Shown here piece by piece: positions 25,606-34,876 of a DNA stretch of 64,000 bases (the first letter of the stretch is position 1; the number at the start of each line of letters is the position of its first letter). Source of the DNA: Kordia sp039026955 (GTDB taxonomy: Bacteria > Bacteroidota > Bacteroidia > Flavobacteriales > Flavobacteriaceae). Made by a program: the position numbers and the translations under genes. The notes below the pieces were generated by a model. It did no database searches and had not been told where the DNA came from. It was given only the letters and a program-made list of their open reading frames with translations. The stretch covers positions 1 through 64,000 of the forward strand of contig JBCCLH010000005.1 of assembly GCA_039026955.1 (NCBI GenBank), read 5' to 3'.

Positions 25606-26002
25606 GTTTTTTTCTAGACTGCTTAGATGCGCCTTGCGCTTGGAAACGCTTACGCTTTAGACTTGCTTCGCTCTTAGTATGTTGGTCACGCTTTGCTTTG
25701 GTATCGCTTTGCTCTTAGTATTTTGGTAAGTGAGTTTGTGAGTGTTATTTGATAGAATTAGCGCATTAGCACATTTTCAAATTAGCACATTAACACATTA
25801 GTAGACGCGCTTCGCTTTTGTATTTTAGTGAGTGAGTTTGTGAGTGTTCTTGGAATAGAATTAACACATTGGCATATTTTCAAATTAGCACATTAACACA
25901 TTAGTAAACGCACTTCGGTTTAGTATTTTAGTAGGTGATTTTATGAGTGTTATTTGATATAATTAACACATTGGTACATTTTCAAATTAACAAATTGATA
26001 CA
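25606..26002. repeat. Low-complexity repeats between genes
   Basis: About 400 bp with three imperfect tandem copies (period about 105 bp) of a unit containing GTGAGTGTT, ACATTTTCAAATTAGCACAT and ACACATTAGTA..CGC, near 25728-26008. The ACATTTTCAAATTA..ACATT motif recurs at 57562-57640 and 59371-59407. No gene seen. Confidence 0.6.
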
Positions 26003-27505
26003 TTATATAAGCTTCACTAAATCCAACGTAGTTTCATACAAATCTGCTTTTTGCATTTTGGCTTTCAGCCAGGCATAAAAACTCATCACAAAAATATCTT
26101 CTTCTACGCGTCCTCTCCATTGAAAAGAACTTTCAACCGCTTGATGAAATTCGATAGAAGTCACGGTTTCAGGCGCATGGTAATACTGCTTTACAAACTT
26201 TAAAAAAGTGATCACACGTGCTTCTCCAGATTTTTTCAAAAACGGATAATACTTTCGCTGAAAACTCACAAATCGCGAATCGACATAGGAAATATTTCCC
26301 AATTCAATATGCAATAGCAATTCGATCAAGTTCTTTTTCATCACCCATTCGATGCCAGCTTTTTCTTCGTACCATTTGTCGGTGTGGTAAAATTTTGAAA
26401 ATACAGATTGTGCTTTTTTGAATTCACCTTGTTGAAAATAACACACAATTAGACTCAAATGCACATCCAACATGGCTTCCAAATCGTACTTTTTCAAATC
26501 GATTACTGCTTCTAATGAAGAAATTGCCTTTTGCGAATCTCCCAAATAATTATAATTCAACGCCAATAAACATTGATACGACAACAGCGAATCTTTATAA
26601 TACCGCTGCTTTTGAAGCTCCATTTGTTGTTTCATCGCTTCCAAATACATCAAACTGTGTTCAAATTCTTTCTTTCGGAAGAAAATATTAGCAATTAGGT
26701 ATAAGACTTTGATATGATAGAATAAGTGCTTTTCGGTTTGTTTCAGTCGGCTGGAAATATCTTTGTAATTCTCAATCAGGAAAGGTTCAATCGCAAAATA
26801 TGCTTTGTTCACTGCGGCAACAGCGTTGATAATTTGCGCCAATTGATATAAAGATTTATACGACAAACCCATTTCACTTGAAACTTGAAAACGTTGATAG
26901 GTTTCCTGAATTAATGTTTGCAATGAGATAATTTCGCCTTTATGCACCACTTTCTGCAATTGTTCTTGAATCACCGCATACGCCATATTTAACTTTTCTT
27001 CCTGTAAAAAATCTTGATGATTGGCAGTACATTTTTCAATCAACACGTCCAATGAAGGTGCCTGACTTGTTTTGTATGCATATTGAATTTGAGTGTGATA
27101 GATTTCATTCAGTAGCGAAAAATGTAAAATATCGCGTGCTTTCTTTTCCGCTTTGTCTAAAATTTTAAATGCGGTTGTGTATTGTTTTTGCAACAACAAA
27201 TTACGCGCGACTAGAATTCGTTTGGTAATTTCCAATTCGTCGGAAACTTCATGCGTCAAACTTTGGGTGGCCATAAAATCGACCAACGAACTCCACAAAC
27301 GCTTCCGCAATCCGTGATACGCTGTTTTATTGTCTTTCCCATAGATTTTTTTAGGAATGTCCTTTGTGGGATGTGCCGCAAGTAACAACCCAAACAATTG
27401 CACATTTTTCGTATCGTGACGCTTGTTCTTATACTGAAGATATTTTACAAATTCTTGTTGTTCTTCTGTAGAAAATTGCGAAATAACTGCATTCATTGAA
27501 ATCAT
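26003..27505 (-). CDS. Helical TPR-like protein of unknown function
   Basis: 500 aa, almost entirely alpha-helical with no signal peptide. The N-terminus (NAVISQFSTEEQQEFVKYLQ, then LFGLLLAAHPTKDIPKKIYG) is distinctive and may be a small separate domain. The rest has solenoid repeats such as LLSYQCLLALNYNYLGDSQK and LSLIVCYFQQGEFKKAQSVF, typical of TPRs. A cytoplasmic scaffold is likely. The ATG at 27505 could be replaced by the ATG at 27496; both give the same fold. It is divergent from the yiaA-like gene. Confidence 0.65.
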   Translation of the reverse strand: MISMNAVISQFSTEEQQEFVKYLQYKNKRHDTKNVQLFGLLLAAHPTKDIPKKIYGKDNKTAYHGLRKRLWSSLVDFMATQSLTHEVSDELEITKRILVARNLLLQKQYTTAFKILDKAEKKARDILHFSLLNEIYHTQIQYAYKTSQAPSLDVLIEKCTANHQDFLQEEKLNMAYAVIQEQLQKVVHKGEIISLQTLIQETYQRFQVSSEMGLSYKSLYQLAQIINAVAAVNKAYFAIEPFLIENYKDISSRLKQTEKHLFYHIKVLYLIANIFFRKKEFEHSLMYLEAMKQQMELQKQRYYKDSLLSYQCLLALNYNYLGDSQKAISSLEAVIDLKKYDLEAMLDVHLSLIVCYFQQGEFKKAQSVFSKFYHTDKWYEEKAGIEWVMKKNLIELLLHIELGNISYVDSRFVSFQRKYYPFLKKSGEARVITFLKFVKQYYHAPETVTSIEFHQAVESSFQWRGRVEEDIFVMSFYAWLKAKMQKADLYETTLDLVKLI

Positions 27506-27676
27506 TATATCAACCTTTTTTAATAATTTAAAATATTGTTAATCAATATTTTAAATAAATTTTAGCGCCATAAATATAAACCTTTTTTAGCAAAAACTAA
27601 ATTTCATGACCAAAATTCCAGTTGCATATTTGTCCTGTAATCAAAACAAATCAATTTACATTTAAATCAATTCATT

Positions 27677-28150
27677 ATGGAACAACAAACATTTTTAAAT
27701 CCAGAAGAAAAAAACAAGAAATCAAAAACAATTATAGAAAAAGAAAAAAATCCTTTTAAGCCAACACCTGCATTTATCTCTGCTTCTTGGGCAGCATTGG
27801 GCGTTGGAATGATTTCCTACTGCATCGGATTGTGGAATGCGACTATGGAACTCAATGAAAAAGGATACTACTTCACCATTTTATTGTTCGGATTATTCTC
27901 CGTCGTTTCCGTTCAAAAAGCAGTAAGAGACAAGATGGAAGGAATTCCTGTAACGGAAGTGTATTACGGAATCAGTTGGTTCACCACCATCGCTGCTATT
28001 TTATTATTGGTAGTCGGATTGTGGAATGCCGAACTAGAATTGAGCGAAAAAGGGTTTTACGGAATGTCCTTTACCTTAAGCTTATTTGCCTCGGTTGCAG
28101 TCCAGAAAAACACGAGAGACATGCACGCATTAAAAAATCAACAAGTATAA
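27677..28150 (+). CDS. yiaA: YiaA/YiaB-family inner-membrane protein
   Basis: 157 aa with two copies of the YiaAB two-helix domain. Copy 1: WAALGVGMISYCIGLWNATM then LNEKGYYFTILLFGLFSVVS. Copy 2: WFTTIAAILLLVVGLWNAEL then SEKGFYGMSFTLSLFASVAV. Each is followed by a similar basic end (QKAVRDK, QKNTRDM), so it is an internal duplication. Four transmembrane helices. Function unknown; the E. coli relatives are uncharacterised inner-membrane proteins. It has a hairpin terminator downstream. Confidence 0.88.
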   Translation: MEQQTFLNPEEKNKKSKTIIEKEKNPFKPTPAFISASWAALGVGMISYCIGLWNATMELNEKGYYFTILLFGLFSVVSVQKAVRDKMEGIPVTEVYYGISWFTTIAAILLLVVGLWNAELELSEKGFYGMSFTLSLFASVAVQKNTRDMHALKNQQV

Positions 28151-28168
28151 ATGTGAGTTGATTACCCA

Positions 28169-28210
28169 AACCTCGTAGCTTCAACAACTACAATGCTGCG
28201 AGGTTTTCTT
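28169..28210 (+). terminator. Intrinsic terminator after yiaA
   Basis: AACCTCGTAGC pairs with GCTGCGAGGTT (11 bp, one G-U pair), followed by TTTTCTT. It may let some read-through into the small membrane gene 14 nt further on. Confidence 0.65.
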
Positions 28211-28223
28211 AAAACATAATTTT

Positions 28224-28490
28224 ATGAAAGATCGCGTTAGAACAGTAGCTCTTGTAGCCAGTGGATTTTTACAATTATATTTGAGTGAGTTCATTCCTAT
28301 CGGCGGTGGCGGAATAGGTCTGATTCTTTTAGTAACGATTCCCGTTTTAATTGGATTGGGAGTTGTTTCTGGAGCTATTTATTTCGCTCTAATTAGTAAA
28401 TTGAATAATCAGCTTTTTAAAAGCAGCTTCTTTTACGGAATGATGATGGTCATACTATTTTTAACTTTTATGTACTATCCTTACAGATAA
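28224..28490 (+). CDS. Small three-helix membrane protein, unknown
   Basis: 88 aa. Hydrophobic throughout, with about three helices (near 7-25, 30-55 and 68-84), a glycine-rich turn FIPIGGGGIGL and a polar gap SKLNNQLFKSS. No family recognised. It sits between yiaA and the DUF2157 gene in the same direction and may be cotranscribed with the latter. Confidence 0.6.
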   Translation: MKDRVRTVALVASGFLQLYLSEFIPIGGGGIGLILLVTIPVLIGLGVVSGAIYFALISKLNNQLFKSSFFYGMMMVILFLTFMYYPYR

Positions 28491-28566
28491 ATTTTCAACG
28501 AGGAAAACGGAATACGTATCAAACATAAACACAACTAAAATTAACACACCATTTAAAACATACATC

Positions 28567-29844
28567 ATGAGTTCAAAAATCACACGAGACCTATCTGAAT
28601 TGGTGACAAATGGTATTATTTCTAAAGAAATCGCTCAAAATATCATTGCATACTACGAAACACCAAAAACAGAAAACTCCAATAAATTATTTATCATTTT
28701 TGGAATTTTAGGCGCAACTCTAATTGGATTGGGATTCATCTTAATCATGGCGCATAACTGGGATGAATTACCAAGATTCGTCAAACTTATCCTCGTATTT
28801 CTTCCCATGCTGATTGGACAAGTAGGATTAGGATTTAGCATCGTAAAAAACAAAAGCATGTTATGGAAAGAAACTGCTTCTGTATTTTTATTTTTCGCCG
28901 TAGGTGCTTGCATCGCGTTGGTGAGTCAAATTTATCATATTTCAGGCAGCTTGGAATCATTTTTACTCGCTTGGATTTTTCTGTGTACACCACTACTCTA
29001 CCTTACCAAATCGAAAGCAATTATCTTTTTGCATGTAGGTTTCTGCACGTATTACGCAATCGTCACTGGCTTCGGATTTCTTGCGGAAACATCACCGCTC
29101 TTCTATTTTCCATTGTTTGCCATTGCCATTCCGAGGTATTTAGAGCTTATCAAACAAAAAACACCTTCCGCAACCACAACTCTTTTGCATTGGTTATTTC
29201 CGATAAGTTTGGTGCTATCCTTACCCGTTTGTGTAGCACAAAGTGCACAAATGACCTACTTTATGTACATGTGCTTATTTGGCTTCTTGTTGAATATTGG
29301 ACAGCTACCGTATTTTAGAAACAAATCATTGGCACAGAATGGATACAAAGTTGCGGGTATTGTGGGAAGCATTATTTTACTATTCATTTTAAGCTTTCAC
29401 GACATTTGGGGTTTTGCCAATGCATTTAGCAATATAGTTGCACAAGAAATCGTTCACGCATTCATCATTTTCGTATTTGCGAGTTTGGCATTTTTTGTGA
29501 GTAGTTCTTACTTTCAAAAAGGTAAGCAGATCAGACTGTTACAAGTTGTATTTCTCATTTTTACAGGTATCTTTTTCATCGGATTATACAACACAGGCAC
29601 AGCCGCGCTTCTCGTGAATGTCTTACTTTTTATTTTAGGGATTTTATACATCAAAACAGGCGCAAGCAAGCTTCATTTTGGCTATCTAAACTTCGGAATG
29701 TTTATTATTGCGGCATTAATCATGTGTCGATTTTATGATACAGACATCAGTTTTGCTGTACGCGGAATTATTTTCCTCTTATTGGGTGCAGGCTTCTTTA
29801 CTGCCAATTATTTTATGCATAAAAAACAACAACTTCAAAAATAA
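28567..29844 (+). CDS. DUF2157 multi-pass membrane protein
   Basis: 425 aa. The N-terminal cytoplasmic helix pair (LVTNGIISKEIAQNIIAYYE) and first membrane segments (KLFIIFGILGATLIGLGFIL, then IMAHNWDELPRFVKL) are the DUF2157 signature. About 11 further transmembrane helices follow. The next gene (GDYXXLXY family) starts 8 nt later, the usual genomic partner of DUF2157/DUF4401 proteins, so the two probably act as a pair in the inner membrane. Function of the pair unknown. Confidence 0.88.
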   Translation: MSSKITRDLSELVTNGIISKEIAQNIIAYYETPKTENSNKLFIIFGILGATLIGLGFILIMAHNWDELPRFVKLILVFLPMLIGQVGLGFSIVKNKSMLWKETASVFLFFAVGACIALVSQIYHISGSLESFLLAWIFLCTPLLYLTKSKAIIFLHVGFCTYYAIVTGFGFLAETSPLFYFPLFAIAIPRYLELIKQKTPSATTTLLHWLFPISLVLSLPVCVAQSAQMTYFMYMCLFGFLLNIGQLPYFRNKSLAQNGYKVAGIVGSIILLFILSFHDIWGFANAFSNIVAQEIVHAFIIFVFASLAFFVSSSYFQKGKQIRLLQVVFLIFTGIFFIGLYNTGTAALLVNVLLFILGILYIKTGASKLHFGYLNFGMFIIAALIMCRFYDTDISFAVRGIIFLLLGAGFFTANYFMHKKQQLQK

Positions 29845-29851
29845 TCGCATC

Positions 29852-30406
29852 ATGAAAAAAACATATATATACCTCATTTTTGCTGTAATGGTCATTGCTC
29901 AAATTGGACTTTCCGCACAGATTGTCTACGAATACGAAACCACCATCACTTCTGGAAATGTGTATAAATTTAAAACGGCTCCTGTAGATCCATATGATCC
30001 GTTTCGTGGAAAATATATTGTGCTCGACTTTGAAATGGACTTTTTCAAAACAGATAGTAACAATTGGAATCCTTATGAAAAAGCCTATCTCTATCTTACT
30101 AAAGATGAAAACGATTTTGCTGTGATTGATACCTTGTCAAGACGCAAACTACGTGACAATCCAAATGATTATGTAGAAGTAGAAATTGGAAGTTATTACA
30201 GCGGACAAATACATTTTAACTTGCCTTTTGACAAATATTATATGGAAGAATCCAAAGCGTATGATGCTGAATTATTATACAGAAGTACCCAACGAAGTGA
30301 TGATTTGGAAGATGTTTACGCAGTCGTACATATTCAAAACGATACACATGTACTTACGGATGTTGTGATTGATGGAATGTCTATTAAGGATGCGGTGAAG
30401 AAGTAA
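29852..30406 (+). CDS. GDYXXLXY-family membrane-anchored protein
   Basis: 184 aa from the ATG at 29852 (the frame is open further back into the DUF2157 gene). An N-terminal hydrophobic helix anchors or exports it (YIYLIFAVMVIAQIGLSAQ). The family motif region is DPYDPFRGKYIVLDFEMDFF, where relatives have D(L/P)FRGDYVxLxY; here the Asp is Lys (RGKYIVL). The rest is a beta-rich periplasmic domain. Paired with DUF2157 immediately upstream. Function unknown. Confidence 0.82.
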   Translation: MKKTYIYLIFAVMVIAQIGLSAQIVYEYETTITSGNVYKFKTAPVDPYDPFRGKYIVLDFEMDFFKTDSNNWNPYEKAYLYLTKDENDFAVIDTLSRRKLRDNPNDYVEVEIGSYYSGQIHFNLPFDKYYMEESKAYDAELLYRSTQRSDDLEDVYAVVHIQNDTHVLTDVVIDGMSIKDAVKK

Positions 30407-30466
30407 TAATGCGAAGTATATTTAATCATTTTATTTGATATTTAATAGTTAGTAGTGTATAATAAA

Positions 30467-30541
30467 TGTCAAATCGAGCGCAGTCGAGATTCAATCGAAA
30501 TCTTAGCTTTTATAGTGTTCTCGACTGCGCTCGAACTGACA
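30467..30541. repeat. Solo palindrome of the GAGCGCAGTCGAGA family
   Basis: TGTCAAATCGAGCGCAGTCG (from 30467) and its near-complement (30519-30541) form a 23-bp stem. It matches the inner palindrome of the 196-bp elements without their outer arms. It lies between convergent genes and could serve as a bidirectional transcription end. Confidence 0.75.
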
Positions 30542-30626
30542 AATATCTCTTCCTTAGATAATTATAAATAATTTAATTATTTCTTATGCATAACTTATAT
30601 TCAAAAAAAACAGAAAGAAGTTGAAA

Positions 30627-31286
30627 TCACGACAAACTTCCTTCTGAAATATACTTGTAATCTTCCAATTCAGTAAGATTTTGAATGTGTTTGGAACTGC
30701 CATTTTTGATGAGATAGATACTGTCGGAAACTTCCGTAATGTCTCGATAGTAATGATCGGTGACGACAATGATTTTATGTTGTTTTTCTGTTTGCAGTAA
30801 CGCTTTAATTGCTTCAATTTGTACAGGTGCGATGTGTGAAAAAGGTTCGTCTAGCAAGATGATTCTTGAAGGTGTTTTTAAAGTGAGAAAGACTTCCACA
30901 ATGCGTCGTTGTCCACCCGAAAGATGTCCGAACTTCTGTGACAACTCAAAATCATCTTCTATAAAAAAGTCTTGAAAATCTGTTTCTTCAATTTTGTATA
31001 ATTGCAATGCCTTGCGAATCGACATGAAATCAGGAATAAAATTGTGCTGCGGCAGATACTTCACCAATCCCGTTGCATATAATTTTTTTTGAATGATGTT
31101 TCCATCAACCTTAATCAATTTGTATTTTGATTTCATCGCTCCGAAAACAATCTTTAACAACGTACTTTTTCCACAACCATTACTTCCTAAAATTCCTGTC
31201 ACTTTTCCTTGTTCCGCCTTCAAATACACTCCATACAGGATTTGAACGTCTCCAAAATATTTTTCTATGTTGTCTACTTCCAGCAT
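30627..31286 (-). CDS. ABC transporter ATP-binding protein
   Basis: 219 aa. Walker A is GSNGCGKST, the Q-loop PQHNFIP, the signature LSGGQRRIVE, Walker B IILLDEPFSHI and the H-loop VVTDHYY. The ATG at 31286 is used because the domain begins there (MLEVDNIEKYFG). It resembles stand-alone flavobacterial ATPases and has no classical permease beside it. The only neighbour is a 94-aa membrane protein ending 5 nt upstream, which may form its membrane partner. Substrate unknown. Confidence 0.9.
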   Translation of the reverse strand: MLEVDNIEKYFGDVQILYGVYLKAEQGKVTGILGSNGCGKSTLLKIVFGAMKSKYKLIKVDGNIIQKKLYATGLVKYLPQHNFIPDFMSIRKALQLYKIEETDFQDFFIEDDFELSQKFGHLSGGQRRIVEVFLTLKTPSRIILLDEPFSHIAPVQIEAIKALLQTEKQHKIIVVTDHYYRDITEVSDSIYLIKNGSSKHIQNLTELEDYKYISEGSLS

Positions 31287-31291
31287 TGCGA

Positions 31292-31576
31292 TTAAAATAT
31301 AAATTGAAGCAATATTAAATCTATCGTAGATAAAAACAAAAGCCAAAACACAATGACAAAATCGCGCATACCTAAATTGTATAAAAAATACAAACTGCTC
31401 TTATCGCTCATTTTTTTCATTCCATAAAACACCAAAGGCAAGACTATTTTAGCGGCTACAATTAAAGGTTCTAATGGCAATTGAGAAAGTTTACACACTA
31501 CATAACACACTGTCAAAAACGAAGTTAAGATCAGTAGTTCTTTCGCATAAAAAAAGACATAAATACTATTTCTCAT
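31292..31576 (-). CDS. Small membrane protein, partner of ABC ATPase
   Basis: 94 aa with three predicted transmembrane helices (about 12-32, 35-54 and 68-92) and a short basic loop GMKKMSDKSSLYF. It ends 5 nt before the ATP-binding protein start, so the two are cotranscribed. Too small for a normal ABC permease. No family recognised. Confidence 0.6.
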   Translation of the reverse strand: MRNSIYVFFYAKELLILTSFLTVCYVVCKLSQLPLEPLIVAAKIVLPLVFYGMKKMSDKSSLYFLYNLGMRDFVIVFWLLFLSTIDLILLQFIF

Positions 31577-31731
31577 AAAGTTAGTTCGTGTTTTTCAAAG
31601 AAACGCATTTCATCCTTCGTGAAGCGTTAAGTTAAGTATAAAGACTGTTAAACAATTGCCAAAATGAAATTGTTTTTAAACCTTTTCTGTTTGTAAAAGT
31701 CCTAAGAGCAACTATTTTAAACATAACAATT

Positions 31732-32193
31732 ATGAAAAACATCCTGTATGCACTCGCTATATTATTCACTGTAAATTTAGCAGCACAAGAACAACCGGAA
31801 CACGGCGGAAGAAACGGAAAAATGAAAGAACACAAAAAGTTTTTACAAAGTCTGACACCAACACAACAAGCGACTTTACAAACAAAAAAGCTAACATTGG
31901 CGTTAGATTTGTCAGAGCAACAACAACAAAAAGTATTGGCGTTACAAACTGAAGTGGCTACCGAGCGAAAAGCAAAAATGGAAGCGCGAAAAGCAATGAA
32001 AGAAAAAGGTGAAAAACCTACAGAAGCGCAACGTCTTCAAATGATGAATGAACACTTAGACGCCCAAATTGCATTCAAGAAAAGCATGAAGAAAATTTTG
32101 AACAACGAACAGTACGAACGTTGGGAAAAAATGCAAGCACAGCGTTCAAAAGGCAAGAAAAAAGCGAGAGCAAAGCGAATGAGTGAAAGGTAA
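31732..32193 (+). CDS. Spy/CpxP-like periplasmic helical protein
   Basis: 153 aa. It has a signal peptide (KNILYALAILFTVNLAAQ), then a His/Glu/Lys-rich helical region with the LTxxQ-type motif SLTPTQQATLQTKKLTLALD followed by LSEQQQQKVL. A second helical segment, MNEHLDAQIAFKKSMKKILN, continues into a very basic tail (RSKGKKKARAKRMSER). This is the Spy/CpxP fold, a periplasmic chaperone or metal-stress sensor. A smaller relative is at 32294. A hairpin terminator follows directly. Confidence 0.8.
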   Translation: MKNILYALAILFTVNLAAQEQPEHGGRNGKMKEHKKFLQSLTPTQQATLQTKKLTLALDLSEQQQQKVLALQTEVATERKAKMEARKAMKEKGEKPTEAQRLQMMNEHLDAQIAFKKSMKKILNNEQYERWEKMQAQRSKGKKKARAKRMSER

Positions 32194-32202
32194 AATTACA
32201 GG

Positions 32203-32231
32203 AAAGAGAAGTTAAAAGACTTCTCTTTTTT
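32203..32231 (+). terminator. Intrinsic terminator
   Basis: AAAGAGAAGT pairs with ACTTCTCTTT, followed by a T run. Confidence 0.8.
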
Positions 32232-32293
32232 GTTATTTCTGCTCAATTTTAGTAATATTGAAATATTATTTAGCTAACAACAACCAACAAATT

Positions 32294-32653
32294 ATGAAAA
32301 AATATATTACACTATTTACATTCGTATGTGTATTATTTCTAGGAATGCAGACTGCTACAGCACAAGAAGTATCTGAAGATAGATCGCAGGAAACACCTGA
32401 ATTGCGCGCAAAATCTAAAACATTACTTTTGAATAAAAAACTTGGGCTTACTGACCAACAAGTAAGACAGGTATACAAAATCTACCTTTCTCACGAAAAA
32501 AATGCAGAAGAAGTTTCTATAGCACTAGTAACAAAACAAATTAGTAATTTATTACTTCCTGAACAACGAGAAGGCTTTATGAAAATAGCTGAGAAGGATA
32601 TGTATCGAGCTAGAAAGTTAGAAAGAGCCCGAACTGGAGATAAACAAAAATAA
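32294..32653 (+). CDS. Small periplasmic helical protein (Spy-like)
   Basis: 119 aa from the ATG at 32294, which starts a signal peptide (YITLFTFVCVLFLGMQTATAQ). The mature part is short and helical, with KKLGLTDQQVRQVYKIYLSH and LLLPEQREGFMKIAEKDMYR, similar in pattern to the LTxxQ repeats of the protein just upstream, though divergent in sequence. It probably performs a related periplasmic role. Confidence 0.7.
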   Translation: MKKYITLFTFVCVLFLGMQTATAQEVSEDRSQETPELRAKSKTLLLNKKLGLTDQQVRQVYKIYLSHEKNAEEVSIALVTKQISNLLLPEQREGFMKIAEKDMYRARKLERARTGDKQK

Positions 32654-32664
32654 CAACGATACAC

Positions 32665-32697
32665 AAAAAAACTCGGTGAATTCACCGAGTTTTTTTA
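32665..32697. terminator. Bidirectional terminator
   Basis: A perfect palindrome, AAACTCGGTGAATTCACCGAGTTT, with A and T runs on its flanks, between the convergent Spy-like gene and hemL. Confidence 0.85.
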
Positions 32698-32718
32698 TGT
32701 TGTGTTATGTCAACAATA

Positions 32719-34014
32719 TTATAATTCTTGTGCTATTTCTTTAATCGCCTGAATAGTTTTGTCTAAATCATCATACGATAAAGCATCTGATAAGAACCAA
32801 CTTTCAAACGCAGATGGCGCAATATAAATGCCTCTATCTAACAATCCGTGGAAAAACTTTTTGAAGGAATCGTTATTTCCTTTGGCAGAAGTAGCAAAAT
32901 CAGTCACAGGTTCGTCACAAAAATGTACGGAAATCATGGAACCAATTCTATTAATTTGATGTGTTACGCCAGCTTCCGTCAATACTTTTTCGATGCCTTC
33001 ATGCAAATACGCAGTCTTCTTTGTTAAACTCTCAAACACTTCATCTTTCGCATTTAACTCTTGCAACATTGCCAATCCTGCCGCCATCGCTAGTGGATTT
33101 CCACTTAAAGTTCCTGCTTGGTACACAGGTCCTAACGGCGCGAGATGATTCATAATTTCTGTACGCGATGCAAAAGCACCTACTGGCAATCCGCCACCGA
33201 TTACTTTTCCAAAACACACAATATCTGCATTAACGCCTAAAAGTTCTTGCACGCCACCTTTTGCCAATCGGAAACCAGTCATTACCTCATCAAAAACTAA
33301 TAAGATATTATTTGCGTCACAAACCGCACGCAATCCTTCCAGGAAACCTGCTACTGGCGGAATACAGCCCATATTTCCAGCGACTGGCTCCACAATAATA
33401 CAAGCGATTTCACCTTCATTTTGAGCAACAATTTCTTTTACATGTTCCAAATCGTTGAAGCGTGCTAGCAAGGTATCTTTTGCGGTTCCTTGGGTTACGC
33501 CTGGACTATTGGGACTTCCAAACGTTACCGCGCCACTTCCTGCTTGAATCAAAAACGCATCGCTATGTCCGTGATAACAACCTGCAAATTTGATCATTTT
33601 ATCTTTTCCTGTATACCCGCGAGCCAAACGCACGGCACTCATACACGCTTCCGTTCCGCTGTTTACAAAACGAATCATGTCAATATTGGGCACCATAGAA
33701 ACGGCTAATTCTGCAATTTTCGTTTCAATCTCCGTAGGCATTCCGAAGGACGTTCCTTTTTTGGCTTTGTCCACAACTGCTTCAATAACGGGCGGATGTG
33801 CATGTCCGAGAATCATTGGTCCCCAGGAATTGATGTATTCTATATATTGTTTATCATCTTCATCAATGATATATGCGCCTTTGGCTTCTTTTACAAAAAT
33901 TGGTGTGCCGCCAACGGCTTTGAATGCACGAACAGGTGAATTTACGCCTCCAGGAATCACTTTTTGTGCTTCCGCAAACAGCGCACTGCTTCGTTTATAT
34001 TCCATCTGTATCAA
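32719..34014 (-). CDS. hemL: Glutamate-1-semialdehyde 2,1-aminomutase
   Basis: 431 aa. It converts glutamate-1-semialdehyde to 5-aminolevulinate for tetrapyrrole synthesis. PLP-dependent class III fold: VIPGGVNSPVRAFKAVGGTP near the start, FVNSGTEACMSAVRLARGYT, FDEVMTGFR and the PLP lysine in CFGKVIGGGLPVGAF. The length is typical. It lies 12 nt after the glucosaminidase-LysM gene and is the last gene of a three-gene operon with no obvious metabolic link. Confidence 0.97.
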   Translation of the reverse strand: MIQMEYKRSSALFAEAQKVIPGGVNSPVRAFKAVGGTPIFVKEAKGAYIIDEDDKQYIEYINSWGPMILGHAHPPVIEAVVDKAKKGTSFGMPTEIETKIAELAVSMVPNIDMIRFVNSGTEACMSAVRLARGYTGKDKMIKFAGCYHGHSDAFLIQAGSGAVTFGSPNSPGVTQGTAKDTLLARFNDLEHVKEIVAQNEGEIACIIVEPVAGNMGCIPPVAGFLEGLRAVCDANNILLVFDEVMTGFRLAKGGVQELLGVNADIVCFGKVIGGGLPVGAFASRTEIMNHLAPLGPVYQAGTLSGNPLAMAAGLAMLQELNAKDEVFESLTKKTAYLHEGIEKVLTEAGVTHQINRIGSMISVHFCDEPVTDFATSAKGNNDSFKKFFHGLLDRGIYIAPSAFESWFLSDALSYDDLDKTIQAIKEIAQEL

Positions 34015-34026
34015 TTATTTTTTTGG

Positions 34027-34872
34027 TTAAAAATCTTTTGGAAGTGGTTTAACAAATAGCACCTGACCAATAAAAATATCATTCTTTTCCAATCCGTTTA
34101 AGGACTTCAATTGTGCCACGGTGATTTTATGTTTTCTAGCAATGCTGTACAAAGTATCGCCTTTCACAACCGTATATCGATCGTTGTGTGTCGTTACTTT
34201 TTGTGCATCTTCTGGTTTTTTGCCTAAAACTTCTGCATCGTATTTGTACAACTCGTAACGTTCAATCAATGCGATGAGTTTTTTAGGATATTTCGGATCG
34301 GTAGCGTAGCCTGCTTTTTTCAAGCCTTTTGCCCAACCTTTATAATCGTCTTTTGGTAGTTTGAACAATCCTGCGTAGCGCGATCTTCCTGTCAAGAATA
34401 ATGAATGATCTGTAAATGAATATGCGGGATTGGCATATTTTCGAAAACATTCCTGATCTTTATCATCATCGTGATACACACGCTCGCCTTTCCAGCCTCT
34501 GTGACATTTAATTCCGAAGTGATTGTTAGAACGTACTGTCAACTCACCTCTCCCCGATCCGGATTCTAAAATGCCTTGTGCAAGTGTAATACTTGCAGGA
34601 ATTCCGTGCAGTTCCATTTCGCGCTTGGCAACATCGCGATACATATCAATATACACTTCCGTAACACTTTTGGTAGCCGTTGCTTTCGGTGTTTTGACTT
34701 CCACTTCTTTTGGAGTCGTATTCACTACAACAGGCTCTTTTTTGGGTGTGGTAGTTTTCACTACCGTAGTCGTTTTTCTCGGTTTCTTTTTTGTTTTAGA
34801 AACACGCTTCTGCGTCCCACAACTCGATGCTATACATAACCCTAAAAGTAGAAATACAAACTGTTTCTTCAT
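34027..34872 (-). CDS. Lipoprotein glucosaminidase with LysM domain
   Basis: 281 aa. Lipobox ASSC (Cys18), then a Thr/Lys/Pro-rich linker (about 25-65). The glucosaminidase domain (about 70-215) has ITLAQGILESGSGRGELTVR with the catalytic Glu, then NNHFGIKCHRGWKGERVYH and AYSFTDHSLFLTGRSRYAGL. A LysM module, YTVVKGDTLYSIARKHKITV, ends the protein. It is a cell-wall hydrolase probably acting at division or remodelling, anchored to an envelope membrane. Start codons of it and the upstream ACC-deaminase-like gene are 4 nt apart. Confidence 0.92.
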   Translation of the reverse strand: MKKQFVFLLLGLCIASSCGTQKRVSKTKKKPRKTTTVVKTTTPKKEPVVVNTTPKEVEVKTPKATATKSVTEVYIDMYRDVAKREMELHGIPASITLAQGILESGSGRGELTVRSNNHFGIKCHRGWKGERVYHDDDKDQECFRKYANPAYSFTDHSLFLTGRSRYAGLFKLPKDDYKGWAKGLKKAGYATDPKYPKKLIALIERYELYKYDAEVLGKKPEDAQKVTTHNDRYTVVKGDTLYSIARKHKITVAQLKSLNGLEKNDIFIGQVLFVKPLPKDF

Positions 34873-34876
34873 GCGC

